From the NCBI GenBank assembly GCA_017504305.1, contig JAFVRJ010000002.1, positions 1 to 57,220 of the forward strand: a stretch of DNA of 57,220 bases, written 5' to 3'. Positions within the stretch are counted from its first letter, which is position 1. Every line of letters starts with the position of its first letter. The position numbers and the translations under genes were made by a program. Positions 14,768-24,558 of the stretch are shown piece by piece. Below the pieces are notes generated by a model. It did no database searches and was not told the origin of the DNA. It saw only the letters and a list, made by a program, of their open reading frames with translations. The stretch is from Clostridia bacterium (GTDB lineage Bacteria > Bacillota > Clostridia > Christensenellales > DTU072).

Positions 14768-15802
14768 ATGAAAAATCTATGCGTAATGATAAAACCCGTT
14801 TCTGGTAAATGCAACGCCAATTGCAAGTATTGCTTCTATCGTGACGAAGTAAAAAGTCGTGCTATTGCAGACTACGGATTTTTCAGTAAAGACCTTGCAA
14901 ACGTGTTCATCGACAAGGCTCTTGATTATGTTGACGGCGGACATCTGACCATAGTTTTTCAAGGTGGTGAGCCTACACTTATCGGTTTGGATTTTTATAA
15001 ATATTTTTTTAAAACACTTAAAAATAAAAATGATAAAAATGCTACTTTTACCTTATCGATGCAAACTAACGGCATTTTGATTGACGAGGAGTGGTGCGCT
15101 TTATTCAAGGCAAACGACGTATTAATCGGTTTAAGTTTAGATGGAGACAGACAAGCGAACTCCGAGCGTGTCGACCGTAGCGGTAAAGATTTCTTCCCAA
15201 AAATCCTTGATACCGCTCGCATGTTTAAAGAGTACGGAGTGGAATTTAACGTTTTAACTGTAATCCATGCAAAAAACGTCAAGCGCGCAACTATAATATA
15301 CGATGAGTTTATTAGACGTGGCTTTAAGAATCTTCAATTTATACCCTACCTTGGCGATAATCCCGACTACGTATTAAATGCAGATGATTATGCTAACTTT
15401 TTAATTGATACATACTCTCGCTACGCACAAGATTTCAACTCCAATACTCCGACACGCATAAGGCAGTTTGATAATTATATTATGATTCTTCAAACAGGAC
15501 GCGCCGAACAATGCGGTATGAACGGAGTTTGTGAAGAACAACTTGTTATCGAAGCTGACGGTAGAGCATTCCCCTGCGACTTTTACTGCATAGATCAATA
15601 CGAGATAGGCAACTTAAAGGATTATTCTATTGAACAGCTATTAAACTCTAAAATCGCAAAAGACTTCCGTTCAACAAGTGGAAATCTCAAAGAGTGCTCC
15701 GGCTGTAAATATTTTAGAATCTGCAGAGGAGGATGCAAACGATACGCATCTACAACCTTTTGTAGCGCCTATAAAAAGTTTTTTGATAAGGCATTTAGAT
15801 AA
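14768..15802 (+). CDS. Radical SAM/SPASM protein, anaerobic sulfatase maturase-like
   Basis: The 344-residue protein has the radical SAM cluster motif CNANCKYC (about 15-22), FQGGEPTL for SAM binding, and a C-terminal SPASM-type set of cysteines (CGMNGVCEE, PCDFYC, CSGCKYFRICRGGC) for two auxiliary clusters. This is the layout of anaerobic sulfatase-maturating enzymes, which oxidise a Cys or Ser to formylglycine; it is somewhat short for them. No sulfatase lies in the window, so the target is elsewhere or of another type. It is monocistronic. Confidence 0.85.
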   Translation: MKNLCVMIKPVSGKCNANCKYCFYRDEVKSRAIADYGFFSKDLANVFIDKALDYVDGGHLTIVFQGGEPTLIGLDFYKYFFKTLKNKNDKNATFTLSMQTNGILIDEEWCALFKANDVLIGLSLDGDRQANSERVDRSGKDFFPKILDTARMFKEYGVEFNVLTVIHAKNVKRATIIYDEFIRRGFKNLQFIPYLGDNPDYVLNADDYANFLIDTYSRYAQDFNSNTPTRIRQFDNYIMILQTGRAEQCGMNGVCEEQLVIEADGRAFPCDFYCIDQYEIGNLKDYSIEQLLNSKIAKDFRSTSGNLKECSGCKYFRICRGGCKRYASTTFCSAYKKFFDKAFR

Positions 15803-15819
15803 TTTCAAAGCAAGACGTA

Positions 15820-15850
15820 AAAAAAGCAACCTTTCGGTTACTTTTTGTTT
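15820..15850. terminator. Bidirectional terminator
   Basis: AGCAACC and GGTTACT form a stem with one mismatch around TTTC, with T-runs on both sides, between two convergent genes. Confidence 0.7.
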
Positions 15851-17052
15851 TATGCCTTGAAGGGCGGGACGTCTATTACTACGTCACTGAGCGGGAAGGT
15901 CATGCAGGGATGGACGTAACCGTATTTTAGGTCGGCAAGTCTCCTGCCGTCACCACGCTTCGGTACGTATACGTTACCGCTAATAAGTCGACTATGACAC
16001 CATCCGCACTCGCCACTACGGCAGTTAGCAGGAGCAAGTATGCCTGCCTTTTCCATAGCGTTAAGTAGCGTTACGTTAGCATCGCACTCAATCTCGGTTG
16101 CCTTACCGCATACGATAACGGTAAGCTTAAACTTTTGACCGACAGCCTCTTGGGGATAGTCTAATTCTTTTTCTGGATTGCGGTACTCGCCAAACAACTC
16201 GTGACGGATAAACTTTTTGCGAAGATTTAATTTTTCGATTTCCTTATCGACGAACTCATACATGGCTTGCGGTCCGCAAAGGAATATGGAATATGCGCCT
16301 TCGGGTGCGTACTTCTTGATAAGATCTGCAGTAATAAAGCCTTGCTCTTCACCACCGTCGTCGGCACTCAAAACGTTAATGAGTTTAAACTTATCGGTGC
16401 GAGCTTCCAGCGCCCTGAACTCATCGAGGAACAAGATATCTTTTACAGTTCTACTGCCGTACAAAAGGATTAACGAGCAATCTTCATCACCGTTCTCGAT
16501 TGCATAAGCAAGCGATCTGAAAGGTGTAATACCGCTACCGCCGGCTATGCCGACTATGGTTTTTGCATCTCTCAATCTCTCATACGTAAATACACCTTGG
16601 GGTGCCGAAACTGATACTTTGGTTCCCTCTACCCAATTATCGAGGATATATTCGCTCGCAAGACCACCTTCAACTCTTTTGATGGTTAATTGGTAATATC
16701 CTTCAAGCGCCATCTTGGGAGAAGATGAAATTGAGTATGGACGAGTGAGCTCAACGCCACCTATTTTTAGTCTTACGGAAAGATATTGACCGGCACTAAA
16801 ATATGCAACGGCTTTAGTTCCTTCATCAACGTCTGCTACCAAGGTATAGGTCTTAACGTCATCGCTGAATACGTCAATCTTATTAACAACCAAGTTTTGT
16901 ACGTCGGGGTGCAAAGCTTTAGCTATTTGGTTGGGATGATATACGTCCTCGTGAGGAAGTGCGGTGTATGGTGCTTCTTTGATTTTATTTTCTCTTGTCG
17001 GCTCTAATTTTAAGAAATCCGCAGGATTAAGTTTGCTGATTTTGCTACCCAT
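15850..17052 (-). CDS. Flavin/2Fe-2S NAD(P)H oxidoreductase
   Basis: The 400-residue protein has a ferredoxin-NADP reductase-type FAD domain (RPYSISS, about 122), an NAD(P) domain (GIAGGSGITPFRS, about 170) and a C-terminal plant-type 2Fe-2S ferredoxin domain (CRSGECGWC, plus a later Cys near residue 386). It should pass electrons from NAD(P)H through FAD to the iron-sulfur cluster and then to a partner. The partner is probably the FAD enzyme encoded immediately upstream, whose stop overlaps this gene's ribosome region. Confidence 0.85.
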   Translation of the reverse strand: MGSKISKLNPADFLKLEPTRENKIKEAPYTALPHEDVYHPNQIAKALHPDVQNLVVNKIDVFSDDVKTYTLVADVDEGTKAVAYFSAGQYLSVRLKIGGVELTRPYSISSSPKMALEGYYQLTIKRVEGGLASEYILDNWVEGTKVSVSAPQGVFTYERLRDAKTIVGIAGGSGITPFRSLAYAIENGDEDCSLILLYGSRTVKDILFLDEFRALEARTDKFKLINVLSADDGGEEQGFITADLIKKYAPEGAYSIFLCGPQAMYEFVDKEIEKLNLRKKFIRHELFGEYRNPEKELDYPQEAVGQKFKLTVIVCGKATEIECDANVTLLNAMEKAGILAPANCRSGECGWCHSRLISGNVYVPKRGDGRRLADLKYGYVHPCMTFPLSDVVIDVPPFKA

Positions 17053-17053
17053 A

Positions 17054-18568
17054 TTACTTTCCTCCTTTTAGCCTTTTGATAACCTTTTTGGCCGTTGCTT
17101 CACCCGTCATATAAGCACAAGAATATCCATCGCCCATTATGCCGTGACCACCTACAAAGCTCAAATTCTTAATGCCATTATCCTTAACTTGAGCAGTACT
17201 GCGCATTACTACGTTATCCCATCCGGAAGTTCTATATCCGTAGATAGTACCTTCGGGAGTGCCAAGGTAGCGAGCAAACGTTACGGGAGTTGCAATTGCG
17301 ATTTCCTCAATGTGGTCAATAATATTTATGCCCATAACCTTCTCGTAATCGCGGATATATTTTTCAGCAAGATCGTTTTTATACTTTTTGTAATCTTGGG
17401 GTTTTAGATCCTTCGGAACGTCGCTGCCATATACGGGCATAGTGAAGAACATCATGGAAGTTCCCTTGGGAGACGCATCGGGTATGACCTGATTCAAGCA
17501 GTTAACAATATAGAAACCGCCTTCCATTCTATTGTCGTTTTGCAAACGAGGGTTTGCATCGTTTGCTACGAATACGGTGTAATCCTTGATGCCGATTTCT
17601 TCTGCGGTTGCATCAAGACCAAGGTAAATAGTCGCCACCGAAATACCAAATTCACGAGCGTTTGCAAGCTTTACGTCACGTTCCGGGAGTGCTACGCCTT
17701 TAGAACGAGCAAATACGTTATCTGCAATTACGTTAGAGATTATTTCTTTAGCGTAAAGCTTTTCGCCACCTGCAACTACTCCTGCGACGGTACCATCTTC
17801 ATTATATATGAATTCGGTTACTTCGCTGTTATAACGGATTTCGCCACCGTTTTTATAAATGATATCACAAAGGGCAAGGGATAATTCGTGGCTACGCATA
17901 TAAGGCATGGCAGCACCGTTATCCATGTAGCTCGTTAGCATGCTCAAGAAGTGCAAGCAGTTAAGTTCATCTGTAGGTACACCGAGATATCCCCAATAGG
18001 TGGTTAAGATAGTCTTGGCTTTTTCCGGCATTTCAAGAGCGTTAAGTACTTCCTCAACAGAGTGAGAAGCGCATCTCATAAAATCAGCGTGCTTAAACAC
18101 CATGACGAGAGGATTGGGGTTGCCGTTCTTCTTTTCGACATAATCAAGTGCTGCATCGCACTTGTCGTTGAGTTCAATAAAAGTTTTAACCTTTTCGCGA
18201 CAGCCGGGTACCGCAAGCTCCATGCTATCGTAAAAAGCCTCACGGCCTGCTTGCATAACGCAATCGTAACCGCCCTCGCCTTTAACGATAGTGCGGTACA
18301 TAGTATGCTCGTAACGCCAATCGATTTCGGCACCGACTGAATCAAAAATCTTATAGATATCATCGGGCTTTTCTTTAGTTCCTACGCCACAAAGCTCATG
18401 CAACGAAGGTTCAAACTCAAATCTCCCCCTCTTAAAGCTGGTAGCGCATCCTCCGGGAATATTGTGCTTTTCAAGTAGCAACGTTTTAAGCCCCGCTTTA
18501 GAGGTGTTGGCGGCAGCGGCAAGACCACCGTTACCTGCGCCAACGACTATAACGTCGTATTTGTTCAT
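17054..18568 (-). CDS. Phytoene dehydrogenase-like FAD oxidoreductase
   Basis: The 504-residue protein has the dinucleotide motif VVGAGNGGLAAA (about 8-19), LEKHNIPGGCATSF, and a late FVGGHGIMGDGY, the pattern of CrtI/phytoene desaturase-like and amine-oxidase-like FAD enzymes. In anaerobes such proteins can act as reductases or saturases of unsaturated substrates. No carotenoid genes are nearby. It forms a tight operon with the ferredoxin reductase; together they may reduce an unsaturated compound. The substrate is unknown. Confidence 0.8.
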   Translation of the reverse strand: MNKYDVIVVGAGNGGLAAAANTSKAGLKTLLLEKHNIPGGCATSFKRGRFEFEPSLHELCGVGTKEKPDDIYKIFDSVGAEIDWRYEHTMYRTIVKGEGGYDCVMQAGREAFYDSMELAVPGCREKVKTFIELNDKCDAALDYVEKKNGNPNPLVMVFKHADFMRCASHSVEEVLNALEMPEKAKTILTTYWGYLGVPTDELNCLHFLSMLTSYMDNGAAMPYMRSHELSLALCDIIYKNGGEIRYNSEVTEFIYNEDGTVAGVVAGGEKLYAKEIISNVIADNVFARSKGVALPERDVKLANAREFGISVATIYLGLDATAEEIGIKDYTVFVANDANPRLQNDNRMEGGFYIVNCLNQVIPDASPKGTSMMFFTMPVYGSDVPKDLKPQDYKKYKNDLAEKYIRDYEKVMGINIIDHIEEIAIATPVTFARYLGTPEGTIYGYRTSGWDNVVMRSTAQVKDNGIKNLSFVGGHGIMGDGYSCAYMTGEATAKKVIKRLKGGK

Positions 18569-18724
18569 AAATGCCTCCTTAAAATACTTGTCGATACTAT
18601 TATAAACCTTAATAAGGTTTAGTCAAGAACGAATTGCAAAAATATACTTGAATTTTATAATCGTTTAACATAAAATTAACATTAAAGCTATACGATAGTC
18701 TTACTTTATTTTGTGGGTGATGAG

Positions 18725-21007
18725 ATGAAAAAAATTTTTGGTAAAGCAAGTGACTTTTTAGACGGCTTTTCAAAAGGTATAGTTAAGGGCAAATGGATAT
18801 GTCTTATCGTGTTTATTATACTTACGATAGGATGTGCTTGTTGCGTACCGTTTATTAAAATCGAGTACGACTTAACAAGCGCAATGCCCAAAGAAAGCTA
18901 CACGTCGGAAGCTCTTGAAGTTCTTAAGAAAGAGTTTGATGATAAAGGCATGACCTACGTTTACGTTAAGGATATCGCCAAAGAGGATGCAACCGCTTTG
19001 GTTGACGAGATTAAAACGATAAACGGCGTTGCTAACGTTACCTTCGTTGCCGACATCAACTATAAAAACGGCAGTGCTTTATATACTGTAAATCTCAAGG
19101 ACTACGACTCCACAAAGGGTGCTTTCGATGCGGTCGAAAGTATAATAAACTATCTTGAAGATAACGGCCAAGAAGCCTATTTGACCGGTCAATCGGCTTA
19201 CTCGTATTTTGTAAAAGAGGAAGTAGAAGTAAGCATTTTAAAGGTTGGTGTGGTAATAGTAATACTGATACTTGTAATACTTTTCTTCACCTCTAAAACC
19301 TATTTCGAAGTACTTTTGATGCTCATTGTTTTTGCCGTTGCGGTCGTAATAAACATGGGTACCAATATTCTATTTAACGGCATAAGCTATCTTGCCAACT
19401 TGGTTGCGCTTGTATTACAACTTGCTCTTTCATTAGACTATATGGTTATACTGTTACACCGATATATGGAAGAAAGGGCTACCAAAACGGCAGATGAGGC
19501 AGCCTCAATCGCCCTTTCACATGGCATAATAGAAATCTTATCAAGCTCGTTGACTACGATCGCCGGCCTTGGATCGCTACTGCTTATGTCGCTACCAATC
19601 GGTGTAGAAATCGGTCTTGCTCTCGGTAAGAGTATTATTGCAAGCCTTTTATCTGTAATCGGATTTATGCCCGCTCTATTAGTGCTACTTGATAAACCCT
19701 TGATGCGCTCAAAGCATAAGCCTTTCGTACCGAGCGTAGTTAAGCCCGCACGAGCAATCATTAAAGGTCGCAAGGTGATAGCGCCGGTTTTCATTGTTAT
19801 CGTTGCGTTGTCTTGCGTAGGTCAGTTCTATAACACCTACTCCTTCAATTACAACGGCGGATCGATGATCGCTGAACCTAAAGCAATAATCGAGCCGGAC
19901 TTTGGCTCACTCAACTCTTTGGTTGTTGTCGTACCTAAAGGCAATCCCGAAAAGGAACGTGAACTTATAAATTACGTAAACTCTTTCGAGCAAATTGATG
20001 AAAGTGCAACCAATGCTCTATCGTCAATAGCTCTTGCCGAAAACGTTTACCTAACAACCGAGCTTGGTCGCGACGACCTTGGTAGCGTTATATCCTCTCT
20101 GATGGGAGGTGCGTCAAACGATCTTATCAATAGTTTTGCTACAGGACTGTTCGATGGGTATCTAACCGACAAAGGTATAACCGATACTAACGCAAAGGTG
20201 CGCTTGATAGACCTACTTGAGTACGTAGTTGAAGAACACGGCGAAACACTTGCCCCTATGCTTGGCGAATACGGCTCGATGCTCGATTCACTTACCTTTG
20301 CTAAAGCCAATCTCGAAAGTGCTAACTACTCCCGCATTACCTTTACGATTGAATCGGGTGTAGAAAGTGAAGAAACCTTTGCTTTGCTTGACGAGCTTGA
20401 TAAAAATCTTGGTAACTATTATAGCGAGTTCTATATGGCGGGTGAAAGTATTGCTTGCTACGATATGGCATCATACTTCACGCGCGACAATCTTATAGTA
20501 AGTTTATGTTCGGCGGGATTCGTGCTTATTATATTGCTATTTACCTTCCGCAACCTTTTACTGCCGATAGTACTGCTACTTGCAATACAAGGTGGTATCT
20601 GGATCAACTTTGTAATTCCCTTCTTGTCCTCATCCCCCGTTGCATTTATCGGCTACTTAATTATAACTGCCGTACAGATGGGTGCAACAATCGACTACGC
20701 TATAGTTTTAACCAATAGATATCGCACCATTAAAGATAACTATGTCGATAGATACGAGGCTATGGCTCAAGCGCAAAACGCTGTATTCCCGACGATAATA
20801 ACTTCTGGCATTATCCTTATCGGCACAGGATTCGCGTTGAGCTTCTTGGCAGACGGTATGGTTTCCGCAATGGGAGGCCTACTTGGCGTAGGCGCTCTTG
20901 CTTCGGTCCTTATCGTATTGTTCGTGTTGCCGTCACTACTGTTGGTTACGGAAAAAGCAGTTGACAAAACTGATTTTAACAAATTATTCAAACGCAAAGT
21001 AAAATAA
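18725..21007 (+). CDS. RND/MMPL-family membrane exporter
   Basis: The roughly 760-residue protein has a first membrane segment (about 22-42 from this start), an outside loop, five segments (about 170-340), a second outside loop, then five more segments with VQMGATIDYAIVLTNRY, a typical MMPL-type sequence. It is expected to export lipids or hydrophobic molecules using the proton gradient. The ATG at 18725 is preferred to a GTG at 18713 because GGGTGAT precedes it. It is monocistronic and is followed by a strong terminator. Confidence 0.85.
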   Translation: MKKIFGKASDFLDGFSKGIVKGKWICLIVFIILTIGCACCVPFIKIEYDLTSAMPKESYTSEALEVLKKEFDDKGMTYVYVKDIAKEDATALVDEIKTINGVANVTFVADINYKNGSALYTVNLKDYDSTKGAFDAVESIINYLEDNGQEAYLTGQSAYSYFVKEEVEVSILKVGVVIVILILVILFFTSKTYFEVLLMLIVFAVAVVINMGTNILFNGISYLANLVALVLQLALSLDYMVILLHRYMEERATKTADEAASIALSHGIIEILSSSLTTIAGLGSLLLMSLPIGVEIGLALGKSIIASLLSVIGFMPALLVLLDKPLMRSKHKPFVPSVVKPARAIIKGRKVIAPVFIVIVALSCVGQFYNTYSFNYNGGSMIAEPKAIIEPDFGSLNSLVVVVPKGNPEKERELINYVNSFEQIDESATNALSSIALAENVYLTTELGRDDLGSVISSLMGGASNDLINSFATGLFDGYLTDKGITDTNAKVRLIDLLEYVVEEHGETLAPMLGEYGSMLDSLTFAKANLESANYSRITFTIESGVESEETFALLDELDKNLGNYYSEFYMAGESIACYDMASYFTRDNLIVSLCSAGFVLIILLFTFRNLLLPIVLLLAIQGGIWINFVIPFLSSSPVAFIGYLIITAVQMGATIDYAIVLTNRYRTIKDNYVDRYEAMAQAQNAVFPTIITSGIILIGTGFALSFLADGMVSAMGGLLGVGALASVLIVLFVLPSLLLVTEKAVDKTDFNKLFKRKVK

Positions 21008-21030
21008 GTTTAGGATAACAAATATTAAAA

Positions 21031-21055
21031 TAAAGGCGCCTATTCGGCGCCTTTA
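21031..21055. terminator. Bidirectional terminator
   Basis: TAAAGGCGCC and GGCGCCTTTA form a perfect 10-bp stem with a 5-base loop between convergent transporter genes. Confidence 0.85.
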
Positions 21056-21070
21056 TTAATTATTAAAGTT

Positions 21071-22516
21071 TTAATCCCACTCCGCTCCGGTGACTGTATC
21101 CATGTTAATACCTTTGGTTTCATGCGTCTTGCGAACGAGTGTAATAAAGCCTGCAATAAAGCCCGGCACCAATAAACAAATTGCCAACAAACCGATTATG
21201 GTATTACCGAAAATAGTTGTCAGCGGTAGGCTTACACCGTACGAAACAACAACGCCCAAACCCGTTACTATAAACTGCGCGGACATGGTAGAGGAACGTA
21301 AGTTTGTGGGTGACGATTCCCCTATCATCATTATAAGCACGTCGTTGGTGGAGTAGTAGCTACCTACGCATGCGCCACACATTAATCCTACGAAGTACGG
21401 ATTCCAAGCAAGGGTTGCACCTACTGCAAAGAGTATAAAGCTTATAAGGCAATTAAGTGCCGTGACAATTGAGGCAAGCTTGCGGCCCTTAATATCGGAG
21501 ATAAAGCCCATTATTACTTGCGCTACCGCGCTACCTACGGGGAATAGGAAAAGTGCCGCGGTTATTTCGTTGGTACTTACAGCTTCAACGGCTGAAGCAA
21601 GGTCGGCAAACAATCCGCTTGCTACATGGCTTTGAGCGTATCCATAGGTCATAATCGCTTGATAATCGATAGTTGCGATAAAGCCGATATTCATAAGAGC
21701 AGTAGTTATATATAACCAACGAAGTTGCTTATGCTTAAACGCAAACTTTAACGCAGGTATCAATCCGCCTTGAGCGTTGTCGGCAGCCGCCTTTTCCTTT
21801 TCTGCTTGACGTTCATCGTCTGTCATTTTGAGATAGCGCAGTCTTGAATCGATAAAGCTATCGGTTTCACGAGCAAGCACAAGTGCGATAAAGCTCGCAA
21901 CAAGCCCTACTATTGCCGGCACCAAGAATACGTTACGCCACTCGGAAGCCGTTTCCATCATAAATCTACGCATTAACGGCACAAGCATAACGCCCATATT
22001 GGCAACAAACTTTATGCAAGCATAGGTACGTGCACGTTGCTTTGGAGTGGAAGCTTCCATTATATAAACGACGTGCATATCGTGCGGAATAAAGAATTGC
22101 ACCATGCAAGCGCCTATAAAATACATAATTACGTTTTGAGAAAGGAATATGACAAGTAGCGCTAAACTCATGCCAAAGGTATTGATGATGAGGAATACCT
22201 TACGACCGAACCTATCGGCAAGCGGACGATACACAAGTCCGAGCGCTTGGAAAGGTACTACCAATATCGAAAGAATATTTAAAAGTCCTATGGAGTTTTC
22301 CGTTTTAAAAAGGTCGTTGGCAATTTCCGTCTTCATAAGAGTCATAATCTGCGAAGCGATTTCGTCAACGGCATAGATAAGGGTAATTATAAAAATAACG
22401 TAAGCGAGATAATATTTACCCTTGGGGCGGTTCTTTTCCCTTTCCCAACGCTTAATTTCGCGCTCACGCCTATAAAGAATCTTTTCTTCCTTCGTCAAAG
22501 CTTTTTGCATACTCAA
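21071..22516 (-). CDS. MFS transporter
   Basis: The 481-residue protein has about twelve membrane segments and a long charged N-terminus (about residues 1-30). YRPLADRFGRKVFLI between segments 2 and 3 is the MFS signature loop, and GFISDIKGRKLA repeats it in the second half. The substrate is not evident. A GAGG ribosome site precedes the ATG and a TATAAT -10 lies further upstream. It follows the fhs terminator, so it is probably a separate unit. Confidence 0.8.
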   Translation of the reverse strand: MSMQKALTKEEKILYRREREIKRWEREKNRPKGKYYLAYVIFIITLIYAVDEIASQIMTLMKTEIANDLFKTENSIGLLNILSILVVPFQALGLVYRPLADRFGRKVFLIINTFGMSLALLVIFLSQNVIMYFIGACMVQFFIPHDMHVVYIMEASTPKQRARTYACIKFVANMGVMLVPLMRRFMMETASEWRNVFLVPAIVGLVASFIALVLARETDSFIDSRLRYLKMTDDERQAEKEKAAADNAQGGLIPALKFAFKHKQLRWLYITTALMNIGFIATIDYQAIMTYGYAQSHVASGLFADLASAVEAVSTNEITAALFLFPVGSAVAQVIMGFISDIKGRKLASIVTALNCLISFILFAVGATLAWNPYFVGLMCGACVGSYYSTNDVLIMMIGESSPTNLRSSTMSAQFIVTGLGVVVSYGVSLPLTTIFGNTIIGLLAICLLVPGFIAGFITLVRKTHETKGINMDTVTGAEWD

Positions 22517-22603
22517 TCCTCAAAGAATAATATGTAAATATTATACTACCAAAAGATTATTAAGTAAATAAGCAAAATGATTGCTTTCGGCACGCCGTTT
22601 AAT

Positions 22604-22840
22604 AAAACGCGTTAGTTTAGATGAAAGACAAGCAAAATAAAAACTCCCAAGGGGAGCATACTTGAGCGTATGTGACACGATGGGAGTTTTGTATTTTGTG
22701 AAGTGGGTCGCGGCCGCTAACAAATAATATTTACAATAAAACACGCTATTTTAGATAAAATACGAGCAAAAGAAAAGCCCCCAATGGGAGCGTACTTATT
22801 CGTACGTGACCTGCCGGGGGCTTTTTGTTTTTGTGATGTA
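22604..22840. repeat. Two diverged tandem units, each with a structured hairpin
   Basis: Two related units of about 133 bp sit between fhs and the MFS gene. Each contains a long outer stem (22640-22690 and 22773-22826), then GGGAGC, an inner stem (CATAC/GTATG or GTAC/GTAC) and GTGAC. On the minus strand each hairpin is followed by a T-rich run, so the one at 22773 can end the purine-fhs operon. The internal loop GGGAG/GTGAC is kept although the outer stems differ. There is no ORF. Confidence 0.65.
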
Positions 22841-22860
22841 GTTTGCTAAAAGAGCGTGTT

Positions 22861-24534
22861 TTAGAATAGGCCGGAAATCTTACCATCCGAGTCCACGTCA
22901 ATCTTCTCTGCTGCGGGAACCTTGGGAAGTCCGGGCATGGTCATGATATCACCGGTCAAGGCTACGATAAAGCCTGCGCCTGCGGATACTTTTACGTTAC
23001 GTACGGTTACGATAAAGCCTTCGGGTGCGCCGAGAAGTGCGGGGTTGTCGGAGAAGCTATATTGCGTTTTTGCCATACATACGGGAATCTTATCAAATCC
23101 GAGTGCAGTGAGGGTTGCAATTTGCTTTTTTGCATCGGCGGTGAAGTTAACGCCGGCACCACCGTATACGTTTTTAACGATAGCTTCGATTTTATCTTCG
23201 ATAGTTCCATCGAGGTCGTAAGAGAAAGAGAAGTTATTTTCTTTTTCGCAAAGTCTTACTACTTCTTCTGCAAGAGCCATGCCGCCCTTTCCGCCATCTG
23301 CCCATACGGTAGAAAGTACTACGTTTACGCCAAGTTCTTTACACTTTTTGATAACGAGTTCTACTTCTTGATCGGTATCGGTGGGGAAGCGGTTAACTGC
23401 TACTACGCAGGGGAGTTTATAAACGTTAACCATATTGGATACGTGACGGAGAAGGTTAGGAAGTCCCTTTTCGAGTGCTACAAGGTTCTCGTTACCGAGT
23501 TCGGTTTTGAGAGCGCCACCGTGCATCTTAAGAGCTCTTACCGTTGCGACTACAACTACTGCGTTAGGAGCGAGCCCTGCCATACGGCACTTGATGTCAA
23601 GGAACTTTTCTGCGCCAAGGTCTGCGCCGAATCCTGCTTCGGTAACTGCGTAATCGCCGAGTTTCATTGCCATACGGGTTGCGATAACGGAGTTACAGCC
23701 GTGTGCGATGTTAGCAAAAGGTCCGCCGTGTACAAAGGAAGGAGTGCCTTCGAGAGTTTGTACGAGGTTGGGCTTAAGGGCGTCTTTAAGAAGGGCCGCC
23801 ATAGCGCCTACTGCTTTCAATTCGCCGGCGGTAACCGGTTTATCATCATAGGTATAACCTACTACAATGCGAGAAAGTCTTGCTTTCAAGTCGTCAATAG
23901 AACTTGCAAGGCAGAATACAGCCATAATCTCGCTTGCAACGGTGATATCGAAGCCGTCTTCGCGAGGAGTGCCGTTAACTTTGCCACCGAGTCCGTCGAT
24001 AACGAAGCGGAGTTGACGATCGTTCATATCAACACAACGTTTCCAAACGATACGTCTCGGATCAATATTGAGAGCGTTACCTTGTTGGATGTGGTTATCA
24101 AGCATAGCTGCAAGGAGGTTGTTTGCTGCGCCGATTGCGTGGAAGTCTCCGGTGAAGTGGAGGTTGATATCTTCCATGGGAACTACTTGAGCGTATCCAC
24201 CGCCTGCAGCACCGCCTTTTACGCCGAATACCGGTCCTAACGAGGGCTCGCGGAGAGCTACTACTACGTTTTTGCCAATCTTTTTAAGACCGTCTGCGAG
24301 ACCGATAGTCGTGGTGGTCTTGCCTTCGCCGGCAGGAGTGGGCGTGATAGCGGTAACTAAAATAAGTTTACCGTTAGGACGATCGCTTTCTTTAAGCAAG
24401 GAGTAGTCAACTTTTGCTTTATACTTTCCGTATTGCTCAACGTATTTATCGTCGATGTTGATGGAATCTGCGATTTGGGTTATGGGTTTCATTTGACAGC
24501 GTTGTGCTATCTCGATATCTGTTAAATAAGCCAT
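22861..24534 (-). CDS. fhs: Formate-tetrahydrofolate ligase
   Basis: The 557-residue protein matches the family in full length and has the nucleotide loop [14 protein letters not shown] (about 66-79). It joins formate to tetrahydrofolate with ATP, making 10-formyl-THF. It is the last gene of the purine operon, 24 bp after purL, which makes sense because PurN and the AICAR transformylase consume 10-formyl-THF. AAGGAGAAC precedes the ATG. Confidence 0.97.
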   Translation of the reverse strand: MAYLTDIEIAQRCQMKPITQIADSINIDDKYVEQYGKYKAKVDYSLLKESDRPNGKLILVTAITPTPAGEGKTTTTIGLADGLKKIGKNVVVALREPSLGPVFGVKGGAAGGGYAQVVPMEDINLHFTGDFHAIGAANNLLAAMLDNHIQQGNALNIDPRRIVWKRCVDMNDRQLRFVIDGLGGKVNGTPREDGFDITVASEIMAVFCLASSIDDLKARLSRIVVGYTYDDKPVTAGELKAVGAMAALLKDALKPNLVQTLEGTPSFVHGGPFANIAHGCNSVIATRMAMKLGDYAVTEAGFGADLGAEKFLDIKCRMAGLAPNAVVVVATVRALKMHGGALKTELGNENLVALEKGLPNLLRHVSNMVNVYKLPCVVAVNRFPTDTDQEVELVIKKCKELGVNVVLSTVWADGGKGGMALAEEVVRLCEKENNFSFSYDLDGTIEDKIEAIVKNVYGGAGVNFTADAKKQIATLTALGFDKIPVCMAKTQYSFSDNPALLGAPEGFIVTVRNVKVSAGAGFIVALTGDIMTMPGLPKVPAAEKIDVDSDGKISGLF

Positions 24535-24558
24535 AATAATTGTTCTCCTTTGCTTAAA

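Noticed and set aside
14768..15802. Pairing of the sulfatase maturase with the phosphodiesterase at 5681
   Set aside because: The phosphodiesterase lacks the CxPxR or SxPxR substrate motif and is 8 kb away.
22640..22826. Tetrahydrofolate or ZTP riboswitch beside fhs
   Set aside because: The hairpins are downstream of fhs, not upstream, and lack the conserved THF aptamer and the third ZTP domain.
23062..24240. 392-residue open frame antisense to fhs
   Set aside because: It mirrors a highly conserved, full-length fhs; the protein has no recognisable features and no ribosome site. Long antisense frames are common against codon-biased genes.
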